DNA from: Streptantibioticus_A sp037034305
GTDB taxonomy: Bacteria; Actinomycetota; Actinomycetes; Streptomycetales; Streptomycetaceae
Direction of reading: 5' to 3'
Length of the DNA stretch: 64,000 bases
Assembly (NCBI GenBank): GCA_037034305.1
Contig: JBAGJY010000009.1
Coordinates: forward strand, 197,595 to 261,594
Position numbers and translations under genes: made by a program. The notes beneath the pieces were generated by a model. That model did not search any database, was not told the DNA's origin, and was given only the letters and a program-made list of their open reading frames with translations. Every line of letters begins with the position of its first letter. Within the stretch, counting starts at the first letter, position 1. Shown one piece after another: positions 6,898 through 15,239 of this stretch.

Positions 6898-9359
6898 GCG
6901 CGGGGGCACGGGTGACGTTCTGCGCGGCGCTGGCCACGCTGCTGACGGCGTGCTCGCTGCTGCCGCTGGCCACGCCGACGGTGTGGCTGGTGCAGGCGGC
7001 GGCGCTGGTGCTGGCGCAGTCCGCGGTGGGCACGGCGGCGCGGCGGATTCCGCTGGCCAGACCGCTGACGGTGGCGGTGCAGGCGGTCGTGTCACTGGCC
7101 CTGCTGGCGCTGCTGTTCGTCCCGGACCACGCGGTGCTGGGATTGCTGCCGGGGCCGTCGGCGGTCGGCGGCCTGGGCCGCCTGCTCGCGGACGGGGTGC
7201 GGGACGTCGGCCAGTACGCCACTCCGGCGCCGGTGACCAGCGGGATCCGGTTGCTGCTGGTGGGCGGTGTGCTGCTGGTGGCGCTGGTGGTGGACGTGCT
7301 GGCGGTGAGCTACCGCAGCGCGGCCCCGGCCGGGCTGCCGCTGCTGGCGCTGTTCTCGATCGCCTCCGGGCTGGACGAGGGCGGCGGGCACTGGCTGTGG
7401 TTCCTGCTCGCGGCCTTCGGCTACCTCCTGCTGCTGCTCGCCGAGGGACGGGACCGGATCTCCCGCTGGGGGCGGGTGTTCGGCGGCGCGGCACGGCGTC
7501 CCGCCCCCGCCACGCACCCGGCCGGGCAGGGCGCGGTGGCACCGGTGCGCACCGGGCGGCGGATCGGCGTGCTGGCCCTGGGGCTGGCGCTGGCGGTACC
7601 GGCCGTGCTGCCCGCGATGGGCGGCGGGCTGCTGGACGCCGGCGACCCGGACGGGCCGCTCGGCCACGGCGGGGGCACCATCACCGCGGTCAATCCGCTG
7701 GTGTCGTTGCAGAACAGCCTCAACCAGCCGACCGACCGCGAGGTGCTGCGCTACCGCACCACCGCTCCCGACGCGCTCAGCATGTACCTGCGGATCATCA
7801 CCCTCGACCAGTTCGACGGCACTTCCTGGAAGGCGTCGACGCGCAGTGTCAGCGACGTACCGGGCGCCCTGCCGCCGCCCGCGGGTCTCGGCCCGGGTGT
7901 GCAGGTGAGCCCGGTGGCCACCTCGATCACCGCCGCCTCCTACTACGCCCAGAGCTATCTGCCGCTGCCGTACCCGGCGACGAGGGTGCGGATCGGCGGC
8001 AACTGGCGGTACGAGCCGGAGGGCCGCACCCTGGTCGGCGACCACGGGCAGACCACCGCGAACGCGCAGTACCAGGTCAACAGCCTGCTGGTGGAGCCGA
8101 CCGCGCGGCAGCTGGCCGACGCGCCGCCCGCCCCGGAGCGGATCCAGCACGACTACACCCAGGTGCCCAGCTCGCTGCCGGGTGAGGTGCGGCAGATCGC
8201 GGAGCAGGTGACGCGGGGCGCGGCCAACGACTACGAGCGCGCGGTCAAGCTGCAGAACTGGTTCACGCTCACCGGCGGCTTCACCTACGACACCCGGGTC
8301 CAGGAGGGCAACGGGCCGGACGCGATCGTCCGCTTCCTGCAGGACAAGCGGGGTTTTTGCGTCCACTTCGCCTTCACCATGGCCGCGATGGCACGCACCC
8401 TGGGCATTCCGGCCCGGGTCGACGTGGGCTTCGTCCCCGGCACCCAGCAGTCGGACAACTCCTGGTCGGTCGGGCTGAAGGACGCGCACGCCTGGCCGGA
8501 GCTGTACTTCGAGGGGGTCGGCTGGACCCGTTTCGAGCCGACCCCGAGCCGGGGCAGCACCCCCGACTACACCCGGGACACCAACACGCTGCCCAGCGGA
8601 CATGACCCCGTCGGCCCGCAGCCGGGGACCGGCGCGGCGCCGTCCGCCAATCCGTCCGCCGGGACCGCCTGCTCCGAGGTGGGCCAGCGCAACGACGACT
8701 GCGGCGCCATCGGCCAGCCCGCGTTCAGCGCGCCGAGCGGGGGCGGCGGCCCGGGCGCCGGGGCGCTGGCGGGCGTGGCGGGTGCGCTGCTGCTGGCCGC
8801 GCTGTGCGCCCTGCCGATGGTGTGGCGGTCCCGGTTGCGCACCGCCCGGCTGGGCCGGGCCGAGGGCTCGCCGGGCGGCCGGGGGCTGACCGCGTGGCTG
8901 GAGGAGCGCGTTGACGGCCCGCCGGGCGGCGGAACGGTGGGCACTGACGGCTCACCAGGTGACCGGTTGCTGGCCGCCTGGCGGGAGCTGGTGGACAGTG
9001 CCTGGGACTACGGCGTCCTGCCGCACCACGCGGAGACCCCGCGCCGGGCCGCCGACCGGCTGGCCCGGGTGGCCCGGCTGGACGACGACGCGGCGGCGGC
9101 GGCGCGCCGACTGGCGGCCGCGGTGGAGCGGGCGCTGTACGCACCGGCGCCGGGCCCGGTGGCGGCGGTCGCCGACGACGTGCGGCGGGTGCGGCGGGCG
9201 CTGTACGCCGGGGCCGATCGGTTCACCCGGATCCGGGCGGCGCTGGCGCCCCGGTCGGCGGCACGGCTGGGGTGGCGGGTCGCCGACCGGTGGGATCGGC
9301 TGGTGCGGCGCGGGCGCGAGGTGGCGGGGCGCGCGGCGGCGGTGGTCAGGGTGCGTTGA
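6894..9359 (+). CDS. Membrane transglutaminase-like protein (TgpA/DUF3488 family)
   Basis: An 821-residue integral membrane protein. A block of N-terminal membrane segments (about 1-240) is followed by an extracytoplasmic transglutaminase-like domain. Cys489 lies in RGFCVHFA and His532 in DAHAWPE. The third catalytic position falls in FEPTP, where many relatives have Asp. A further membrane segment near residue 625 is followed by a cytoplasmic C-terminal domain. The GTG start overlaps the DUF58 stop (GTGA), so the two are coupled. Homologues are cell-envelope proteins essential in some bacteria, though the substrate is not settled. Third gene of the moxR operon. Confidence 0.9.
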   Translation: MSAGARVTFCAALATLLTACSLLPLATPTVWLVQAAALVLAQSAVGTAARRIPLARPLTVAVQAVVSLALLALLFVPDHAVLGLLPGPSAVGGLGRLLADGVRDVGQYATPAPVTSGIRLLLVGGVLLVALVVDVLAVSYRSAAPAGLPLLALFSIASGLDEGGGHWLWFLLAAFGYLLLLLAEGRDRISRWGRVFGGAARRPAPATHPAGQGAVAPVRTGRRIGVLALGLALAVPAVLPAMGGGLLDAGDPDGPLGHGGGTITAVNPLVSLQNSLNQPTDREVLRYRTTAPDALSMYLRIITLDQFDGTSWKASTRSVSDVPGALPPPAGLGPGVQVSPVATSITAASYYAQSYLPLPYPATRVRIGGNWRYEPEGRTLVGDHGQTTANAQYQVNSLLVEPTARQLADAPPAPERIQHDYTQVPSSLPGEVRQIAEQVTRGAANDYERAVKLQNWFTLTGGFTYDTRVQEGNGPDAIVRFLQDKRGFCVHFAFTMAAMARTLGIPARVDVGFVPGTQQSDNSWSVGLKDAHAWPELYFEGVGWTRFEPTPSRGSTPDYTRDTNTLPSGHDPVGPQPGTGAAPSANPSAGTACSEVGQRNDDCGAIGQPAFSAPSGGGGPGAGALAGVAGALLLAALCALPMVWRSRLRTARLGRAEGSPGGRGLTAWLEERVDGPPGGGTVGTDGSPGDRLLAAWRELVDSAWDYGVLPHHAETPRRAADRLARVARLDDDAAAAARRLAAAVERALYAPAPGPVAAVADDVRRVRRALYAGADRFTRIRAALAPRSAARLGWRVADRWDRLVRRGREVAGRAAAVVRVR

Positions 9360-9395
9360 GGGGCGCGGGTTCCGGTTGGAACCCGCGCCCCTCAA
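9356..9395. terminator. Strong bidirectional hairpin terminator
   Basis: A perfect 18-base stem with a 4-base loop (GGTT). It begins inside the stop codon of the transglutaminase gene and lies before the stop of the convergent DUF3040 gene, so it can serve both. Confidence 0.85.
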
Positions 9396-9419
9396 CGGCA
9401 CGCTGTGCGGACTTCGACC

Positions 9420-9824
9420 TCAGGGACCCTGCTGCTCGTCGCGGCGGCGCTGCCACCGCTCCTCGATCCGGTCCATCACGCGTCCCTTGCGGCGGGGGTG
9501 ACGGCCGTACGGGCCCGGGGACATGCCCATGCCCGGCTGCTGCTGGGCGGGTTTGGCGGAGCGCCGCCATCCGGTGATCGCGAGCGCGGCGCAGCCCAGC
9601 ATGACGAGGAATCCGACCACACTGATCCAGATCTGCTGGGCGACCATGCCTGCCATCAGCAGCGCGATGCCGACCAGGAAACCCGCTACCGCCTGGTAGA
9701 CACGCCGTCGAGTGAACGTGCGCAGCCCGCTACCCTCAAGCGCCGACGCGAACTTGGGGTCTTCGGCATACAGCGCTCGCTCCATCTGCTCAAGCATGCG
9801 CTGCTCATGCTCCGAGAGCGGCAC
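9420..9824 (-). CDS. DUF3040 membrane protein
   Basis: A 134-residue actinobacterial protein of unknown function. The N-terminus MPLSEHEQRMLEQMERALY is the DUF3040 signature. Two hydrophobic segments follow (about 43-62 and 66-84), then an Arg-rich cytoplasmic tail. The GTG start at 9824 follows AGGAGGACTCC. A possible -10 sequence, TATCCT, lies about 50 bases upstream. A DUF3040 gene is found in the same neighbourhood in mycobacteria. Confidence 0.9.
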   Translation of the reverse strand: MPLSEHEQRMLEQMERALYAEDPKFASALEGSGLRTFTRRRVYQAVAGFLVGIALLMAGMVAQQIWISVVGFLVMLGCAALAITGWRRSAKPAQQQPGMGMSPGPYGRHPRRKGRVMDRIEERWQRRRDEQQGP

Positions 9825-10087
9825 GGAGTCCTCCTACTCGTCGGTCGCAGGGCGCGACCGGTACGACCCTTTCAGGATAGGCAGGGATCCGTCCCCGTGA
9901 AACCCGCCCCTGAGCGCCAATCCAGCCGCCGATGCGCTTGTCGCGTACCCGTTTCGGTGACGAGCGCGGCGGACCGAGGAGTGCATTCCCCACCCGCCGG
10001 TTCGTCATGCTGTCGTTGCTTTACCCAGATGATACGTAACGCAGCCCTGGAACGGGCGGGGCTGTGACGGACTGCTCGCCCGGCCCG

Positions 10088-10843
10088 TCAGCCGCGGTGC
10101 GCCAGCACGTGCAACTGGGTCGCGATGGAGTGGAACGCGGGCAGTTCGGCGGCGGCCAGCTCCAGCTTGAGCAGCGCGTCCAGCGCCCCCGGCTCGGTGT
10201 CCACCAGCACTCCGGGCACCAGGTCGGCGAAGACCCGCACTCCGTGCACGGCGGCGACCGCCAGCCCCGCGTCGCGCACCAGCGCGGTCAGGTCGTCCGC
10301 GGTGAAGCGGCGGGGCAGCGGGTCGCCCTCGCCCCAGCGGCCGTCGGGGTCGCTGAGGCCCTGCCGGGCCTCGGCGAAGTGCCCGGCGATGGCCCGGGCG
10401 AGCACCGCGCCGTTGCGGCTGGCGGCGAGCAGGCTGAGGGTGCCGGAGGGGCGCAGCGCCCGCACCACGTTGCGCACGCCCTCGGTCGGGTCGTCCAGGT
10501 ACTCCAGCACGCCGTGGCAGAGCACCACGTCGTACGAGGACGGCGCCACCACGTCGAGCAGGCCGTGCGCGTCGCCCTGCACCCCGCGGATCCGTTCGGT
10601 GACCCCGGACTCGGCCGCCCGCCGCTCCAGCCCGAACAGCGCGTCGGGGCTGGGGTCCACCACGGTCACCCGGTGGCCGAGCCGAGCGACCGGAACCGCG
10701 AAGTTCCCGGTGCCGCCGCCGGTGTCCAGTACGTCGAGCGTCTCCACGCCCGAGGCTTTGGCCTGCCGTTCCAGGGCGTCCTTGAGCACCTCCCAGACAA
10801 CGGCGGTTCGCAGGGACGCTCGGGGGCGCAGCGGATCTGACAC
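10088..10843 (-). CDS. Class I SAM-dependent methyltransferase
   Basis: A 251-residue Rossmann-fold methyltransferase. Motif I is VLDTGGGTGNFAVPVA (about 38-53), the acidic residue closing strand 2 is in VVDPSP, and the motif IV region is DVVLCHGVLEYL. This resembles the CmoA/UbiE-like group but the substrate cannot be told from sequence. The GTG start at 10843 is supported by an upstream GAGGAG. The 263 bases downstream, before the DUF3040 gene, carry that gene's promoter. Confidence 0.88.
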   Translation of the reverse strand: MSDPLRPRASLRTAVVWEVLKDALERQAKASGVETLDVLDTGGGTGNFAVPVARLGHRVTVVDPSPDALFGLERRAAESGVTERIRGVQGDAHGLLDVVAPSSYDVVLCHGVLEYLDDPTEGVRNVVRALRPSGTLSLLAASRNGAVLARAIAGHFAEARQGLSDPDGRWGEGDPLPRRFTADDLTALVRDAGLAVAAVHGVRVFADLVPGVLVDTEPGALDALLKLELAAAELPAFHSIATQLHVLAHRG

Positions 10844-10953
10844 GGCGGGGCGGCTCCTCGGCGCGGCGTGCCGGGCTTGGTGGCCCGGGCACGGAACTTG
10901 ACGTCGGCCTCCACCTTAATGGCCGCCGACCGGGATCCCCCCTTCCACCGGGG

Positions 10954-11448
10954 CTACCGCAGCGGCGGCTGGAGGCCCAGCATCCGCTCCACCAGGCGCA
11001 GGAACATGCCCGTGGCGCGCACCAGGTCGTCCGCCTCGCGCCAGCTCGCGGCACCGGGTATGCCCGCTTCCGCGCGGGCCCTGCGGGTGGCGCCCGAGGC
11101 GAACAGGGCGCTCCACTCGGCCAGTTCGGGCGCCACCTCCGGCAACAGCTCCCAGGCGCTGCGGATGCGCTGCTTGCGGCGGCCAGTCGGCTGCGGGCGG
11201 GCCCGGACGGCGAGTACGGCGGCGGCGGTGCGCAGCGCCGCGAGATGGGCGGTGGCGTAGCGCTCGTTGGCGGTCGCGAGGGCCGCGGCCTCGTCGAGGC
11301 CGGTGTGGGCCTGGGCGAGCAGATCGAGGGCGGCGGGCGGTGCGGTCATCTTGCGCAGGACGGGGTGGACGTCGGTGGGCGGACCGGATACCGGGCCGGT
11401 GGCGGCGTGACGGTGGCGTGCGCGTGCGTTGGCGGCGGTGGCAGCCAT
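10954..11448 (-). CDS. SAV_6107-type HEPN domain protein
   Basis: A 164-residue, largely alpha-helical protein of a Streptomyces family annotated as HEPN-containing. The Ala/Arg-rich core runs from about residue 35 to the end (LLAQAHTGLDEAAALATANE). The usual HEPN RNase motif (R-x4-6-H) is not obvious, so enzymatic activity is doubtful. The ATG at 11448 has an excellent AGGAGGT 6 bases upstream. It lies 110 bases upstream of the methyltransferase on the same strand. No toxin-antitoxin partner (MNT nucleotidyltransferase) is adjacent. Confidence 0.75.
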   Translation of the reverse strand: MAATAANARARHRHAATGPVSGPPTDVHPVLRKMTAPPAALDLLAQAHTGLDEAAALATANERYATAHLAALRTAAAVLAVRARPQPTGRRKQRIRSAWELLPEVAPELAEWSALFASGATRRARAEAGIPGAASWREADDLVRATGMFLRLVERMLGLQPPLR

Positions 11449-11631
11449 GGCGACCTCCTGTCTTCGGACTCCTGCCTTCCTTCGGACGACGGTGCGAGTC
11501 CGTCCACGCTCATAGTGGGGCAGACCACTGACAATCGACTCTGACCTGCGAAAACGCCAGTATCGACCGCCTAGTTGGCACTTGCGCCGCCCCCGCCGGG
11601 AATATCCCGGGCCCGATGGGGCATACTTCTT

Positions 11632-11653
11632 TTGAACTGACCAGTCAGTTCAA
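11632..11653. promoter_or_regulatory. TetR-type operator
   Basis: Perfect 10-base inverted repeat TTGAACTGAC / GTCAGTTCAA with a 2-base centre (CA), 26 bases upstream of the ABC ATPase start. The operon it precedes ends with a tetR gene, so autoregulation is the natural reading. Confidence 0.8.
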
Positions 11654-11679
11654 GAAAAAACGAGTCAGAGGGAGGGCAC

Positions 11680-12489
11680 GTGGGTCGGCACACCGAAGCG
11701 CACCCGGACACCGCCGCACCCGGCGGGGCGACGGTGAGCGCGAACGGGTACGGACTCAAGGGACCCCGTGGCTGGGTGTTCCGGAACGTCACGTTCGAGG
11801 CGCCGCCCGGGAGCCTGATCGCCATCGAGGGCCCGTCCGGCACCGGCCGGACCTGCCTGCTGCTGGCGCTCACCGGCCGGATGCGCGGCACCGAGGGCCA
11901 CGCCGAGGTCGCCGGGCACCGCCTGCCCAAGGCCCTGGCCGCGGTCCGCCGGATCAGCGCGCTCGGCCCTGTGGACGGCGTTGCGGAACTCGACCCGGCG
12001 CTGACCGTCGGCGAGCACCTGCGTGAACGGGCCCTGCTGCAGCGCCGGTTCGACGGCTCGCTACGCGGCCTGCTGCGACCCCGCCGTGAGCGTGTCGCCC
12101 AGGACCGCGCCCGCGCCGAGCAGGCGCTGGCCGCCGCCGGGCTCGACCTGGAGACGCTGCCGAAGGGCCCGCGCACCTATGTACGGGACCTGGAACGGCT
12201 GGAGGCGCTGCGGCTGGGCGTGGCCCTGGCTCTGATCGGCCGCCCGCGGGTGCTCGCGGTGGACGACGCCGACCACAAGCTGTCCGCCGCGGACCGCGCG
12301 TCCGCGTGGGCCACCCTCCAGGCGATCGCCGACGCCGGAACCACCGTGCTCGCCGTGTGCACCGAGGCGCCCGAGGACGCGATCACCGTGCGCCCGGCGG
12401 ACGCACGCACCACCAGCGACGAGACCACCCAGACCACCGAGACCGAGGAGGAGGCGGCGCATGCGTACGCCGAGGCTCGCCGCGCTTGA
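11680..12489 (+). CDS. ABC transporter ATP-binding protein with degenerate motifs
   Basis: A 269-residue ABC-type nucleotide-binding subunit, presumed partner of the downstream YhgE/Pip membrane protein. The Walker A loop reads GPSGTGRT (51-58), with Arg57 where the invariant Lys should be. The LSGGQ signature is replaced by a sequence around RDLERLEALRLG. Walker B reads VLAVDDAD, with Asp in place of the catalytic Glu. Hydrolysis may therefore be weak or absent. The C-terminus is a Thr/Glu-rich tail. GTG start at 11680 after GAGGGAGGGCAC. It overlaps the next gene by 29 bases and lies under the TetR-type operator. Confidence 0.82.
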   Translation: MGRHTEAHPDTAAPGGATVSANGYGLKGPRGWVFRNVTFEAPPGSLIAIEGPSGTGRTCLLLALTGRMRGTEGHAEVAGHRLPKALAAVRRISALGPVDGVAELDPALTVGEHLRERALLQRRFDGSLRGLLRPRRERVAQDRARAEQALAAAGLDLETLPKGPRTYVRDLERLEALRLGVALALIGRPRVLAVDDADHKLSAADRASAWATLQAIADAGTTVLAVCTEAPEDAITVRPADARTTSDETTQTTETEEEAAHAYAEARRA

Positions 12490-14548
12490 GCTGCGCAAGT
12501 TCGGCAGGGGGCGGCTGCCGAGGGCCGCGATGGCGGCGCTCCTGCTGCTGCCGCTGCTGTACGGGGCGCTGTACCTGTGGTCGTTCTGGGACCCCTACGG
12601 GCGCCTGAACAAGATCCCGGTGGCGCTGGTCAACGCCGACCAGGGCGCGAGCGTGGGCGGCAGGAAGCTCACCGCGGGCGATGACATCGTCGCCAAGATG
12701 CGCGGCAACAGCAGCGGCTTCGACTGGCAGGAGACCGACGCCGCACACGCCGCCAAGGGCGTGGAGAGCGGCAAGTACTACCTGTCGTTGACCATTCCGG
12801 CCGACTTCAGCCGCCGCATCGCCTCCAGCGGCGGCAACGACCCGCAGACCGGCGCCCTCCAGGTGCGCACCAACGACGCCAACAACTACATCGTCGGCAC
12901 CATCTCCCGTTCGGTGTTCGCGCAGATCCGGTCGGCCGCCTCGGCCAACGCCTCCAAGGGCTTCTACGACAAGATCTTCGTCTCGTTCGCCGACATCCAC
13001 GACAAGACGCAGCACGCGGCACAGGGCGCGGGCGACCTGCACGGCGGCATCGACAAGGCCCAACAGGCCACCGGCAAGCTGGCCGACGGCCTGGGCACCG
13101 CCAAGAACGCCAGCGACCGGATCGGCGACGGCCTGGGCTCACTGCAGTCCGGCAGCCGCGACCTGGCCAGCGGCGCCCACACCCTGGCGGACGGCACGCA
13201 GCAGTTGGCCGACAAGGTCAACGGACTGAACGACCACTACGGCGCGTTCGTGAAGTCCAACAGCAAGCAGATCGGCCTGACCGCCCAACTGATCGCCGAC
13301 GTCACCCAGCAGATCCGCGACCACCTCAGCGACCTGCCGCAGAAGTCGTCCAGCATCGCCACCGCCGCACAGACCGCCGCGGACCTGTCCCGCAGGTACT
13401 ACGACGCACGGTGCGGTGCGGTACCCCAACCCGGCGCGGACTGCGCCACGTTGAAGGACATCGCGGACCTCAACGCCCAGCAGGCGAGTGACGCCAAGAG
13501 CCTCGACTCCGCGTTGCGGACGGACTCCTCCGCGCTGGACAAGCTCGACGGCAACCTCAAGACGCTGGAGCAACTGGCGCAGCAGATCGCCGACAACGCA
13601 CCGAACCTGTCCTATGACCTGGACTCCGCGGTCGCCAAGATCAACGCCCTGAACAAGGGCGCGCACGATGTCGCCACCGGCGCGGACGGGGTACGCGACG
13701 GCGCGGGCACCGCCAAGAGCGCGGTCGACTCCCTGGGCTCCGGCATCGGCGACCTCCAGTCGGGCGCGCAGACGCTCAACGGCGGCATGTACAAGCTGTC
13801 CGACGGCTCCAACACCCTCGCCACCGGCCTCAAGGACGGCGTCCAGCAGATCCCGGACTACGACGAGAAGGACCGCGACGCGCGCAGCGGCGTGATGTCC
13901 GACCCCGTACAGCTGCTGTCCCAGGCGACGCACAAGGCGTCGACCTACGGCACCGGTTTCGCCCCGTACTTCATCCCGCTGTCGCTGTGGGTGGGCTCCA
14001 TGGTCGCCTACATGCTGATGCAGCCGCTGAGCAAGCGCGCGCTGTCCGCGGGCGCCCCGGCGTGGCGGATAGCGTTCGCGGGCTGGCTGCCCGCGGCGGT
14101 GGTCGGCGTGCTCCAGGTGGCCGCGCTGCTGGCGGTGCTGCACTGGGCGATCGGGTTGCAGATGGAGCGGACGGCGGGCACCGTCGGGTTCCTAGTGCTG
14201 GTCACCGCGTGCTTCACGGCCATCGTCCAATGGCTCAACGCCCGCTTCGGGCCCGCGGGGCGGGTGCTGGTCCTGGCCCTGCTGATGCTCCAGCTCACCT
14301 CGGCGGGCGGAACATACCCGGTGCAGACCTCGCCCGCGTTCTTCAACGCGATCCACCCGTACCTGCCGATGAGCTACGTCGTCGACGGACTGCGCCACCT
14401 GATCACCGGCGGCGAGCTGTGGCCGGTGTGGCGGGCGTGCCTGGTGCTGCTGGCGTTCACCGTGGGCTCGCTTACCCTCACCGCGTGGAGCGCCCGCCGT
14501 AAGCAGGTGTGGACGGTGGACCGGCTCCACCCCGAGATCAGCTTGTAA
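12461..14548 (+). CDS. YhgE/Pip-type membrane protein (ABC-2-like)
   Basis: A 695-residue protein with one N-terminal membrane segment (about 22-44), a long extracytoplasmic region and a C-terminal block of membrane segments (from about residue 500), the ABC-2/YhgE plan. The extracytoplasmic part contains the family's helical repeats of the pattern L-x-x-G-x-x-x-L (for example KLADGLGTAKNASDRIGDGL). The two Cys residues near residue 315-325 may form a disulfide. ATG 12461 follows GAGGAGGCGGC. Related proteins export lipids or secretion substrates or act as phage receptors; the substrate here is unknown. Confidence 0.88.
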   Translation: MRTPRLAALELRKFGRGRLPRAAMAALLLLPLLYGALYLWSFWDPYGRLNKIPVALVNADQGASVGGRKLTAGDDIVAKMRGNSSGFDWQETDAAHAAKGVESGKYYLSLTIPADFSRRIASSGGNDPQTGALQVRTNDANNYIVGTISRSVFAQIRSAASANASKGFYDKIFVSFADIHDKTQHAAQGAGDLHGGIDKAQQATGKLADGLGTAKNASDRIGDGLGSLQSGSRDLASGAHTLADGTQQLADKVNGLNDHYGAFVKSNSKQIGLTAQLIADVTQQIRDHLSDLPQKSSSIATAAQTAADLSRRYYDARCGAVPQPGADCATLKDIADLNAQQASDAKSLDSALRTDSSALDKLDGNLKTLEQLAQQIADNAPNLSYDLDSAVAKINALNKGAHDVATGADGVRDGAGTAKSAVDSLGSGIGDLQSGAQTLNGGMYKLSDGSNTLATGLKDGVQQIPDYDEKDRDARSGVMSDPVQLLSQATHKASTYGTGFAPYFIPLSLWVGSMVAYMLMQPLSKRALSAGAPAWRIAFAGWLPAAVVGVLQVAALLAVLHWAIGLQMERTAGTVGFLVLVTACFTAIVQWLNARFGPAGRVLVLALLMLQLTSAGGTYPVQTSPAFFNAIHPYLPMSYVVDGLRHLITGGELWPVWRACLVLLAFTVGSLTLTAWSARRKQVWTVDRLHPEISL

Positions 14549-14567
14549 GGGGGAGGAGAATCGGCGC

Positions 14568-15170
14568 ATGAACAGCGCAAGACGCCAGGCCACCCGGCAG
14601 CGGCTCTACGAGGCCGCGGTCACCCTCATCGCGGAGAAGGGGTTCTCGTCCACGACCGTGGACGAGATCGCCGAACGCGCCGGGGTCGCGAAGGGCACTG
14701 TCTACTACAACTTCGCGAGCAAGAACGACCTCTTCGAGGAGTTGCTGCGGCACGGCGTGGGGCTGCTCACCGCGTCCCTGCGCGAGGCGTCGCAGGACGT
14801 GATCGCCCAGGGCGGCAGCCGGGTGGACGCGCTGGACGCGATGATCCGGGCGGGGCTGGTCTTCATCGGCCGCTCCCCCTCGTTCACCCAGCTGTACGTC
14901 GCCGAGCTGTGGCGCACCAACCGGGCCTGGCAGTCCACCTTGATGATGGTCCGCCAGGAGGCGATCGCGGTGGTGGAGAAGGTGCTGCGGGAGGCGGTGG
15001 AGCGCGGTGAGCTGAGCGGCGAGATCGACGTGCCGCTCACCGCGTCCGCGCTGTTCGGCATGGTCCTGGTGGCCGCCCTCGACTGGCAGGCCTTCCAGCC
15101 GGACCGCGACATCGACGACGTCCACGCGGCGCTCTCCCGCCTGCTCCAGGGCCGTGTGGGCGGCGGCTGA
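14568..15170 (+). CDS. TetR-family repressor
   Basis: A 200-residue regulator with an N-terminal helix-turn-helix (TTVDEIAERAGVAKGTVYYNF, about 26-46) and an all-helical ligand domain. The ATG is preceded by GGGGGAGGAG. It follows the YhgE-type gene by 19 bases as third gene of the operon. The palindrome at 11632-11653 is its likely operator, so it should repress its own operon until an unknown ligand binds. Confidence 0.92.
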   Translation: MNSARRQATRQRLYEAAVTLIAEKGFSSTTVDEIAERAGVAKGTVYYNFASKNDLFEELLRHGVGLLTASLREASQDVIAQGGSRVDALDAMIRAGLVFIGRSPSFTQLYVAELWRTNRAWQSTLMMVRQEAIAVVEKVLREAVERGELSGEIDVPLTASALFGMVLVAALDWQAFQPDRDIDDVHAALSRLLQGRVGGG

Positions 15171-15226
15171 GGGCCGGGAGCCGACGCGGACCGGTCCCGG
15201 CGGCGGTGACTGTCAGTGGCGACCGA

Positions 15227-15232
15227 TACAGT
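15227..15232 (+). promoter_or_regulatory. Probable -10 box (TACAGT), leaderless start
   Basis: TACAGT followed by exactly 7 bases and then the ATG at 15240. No Shine-Dalgarno sequence is present. A weak GTGACT lies about 15 bases further upstream. Confidence 0.55.
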
Positions 15233-15239
15233 CCCTGAC

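Noticed and set aside
4972..7542. 856-codon minus-strand frame opposite moxR, DUF58 and transglutaminase genes
   Set aside because: Pro/Arg-rich, no recognisable motif, antisense to a convincing operon.
10954..11448. HEPN-MNT toxin-antitoxin system
   Set aside because: No nucleotidyltransferase partner next to the HEPN gene and no clear R-x4-6-H catalytic motif.
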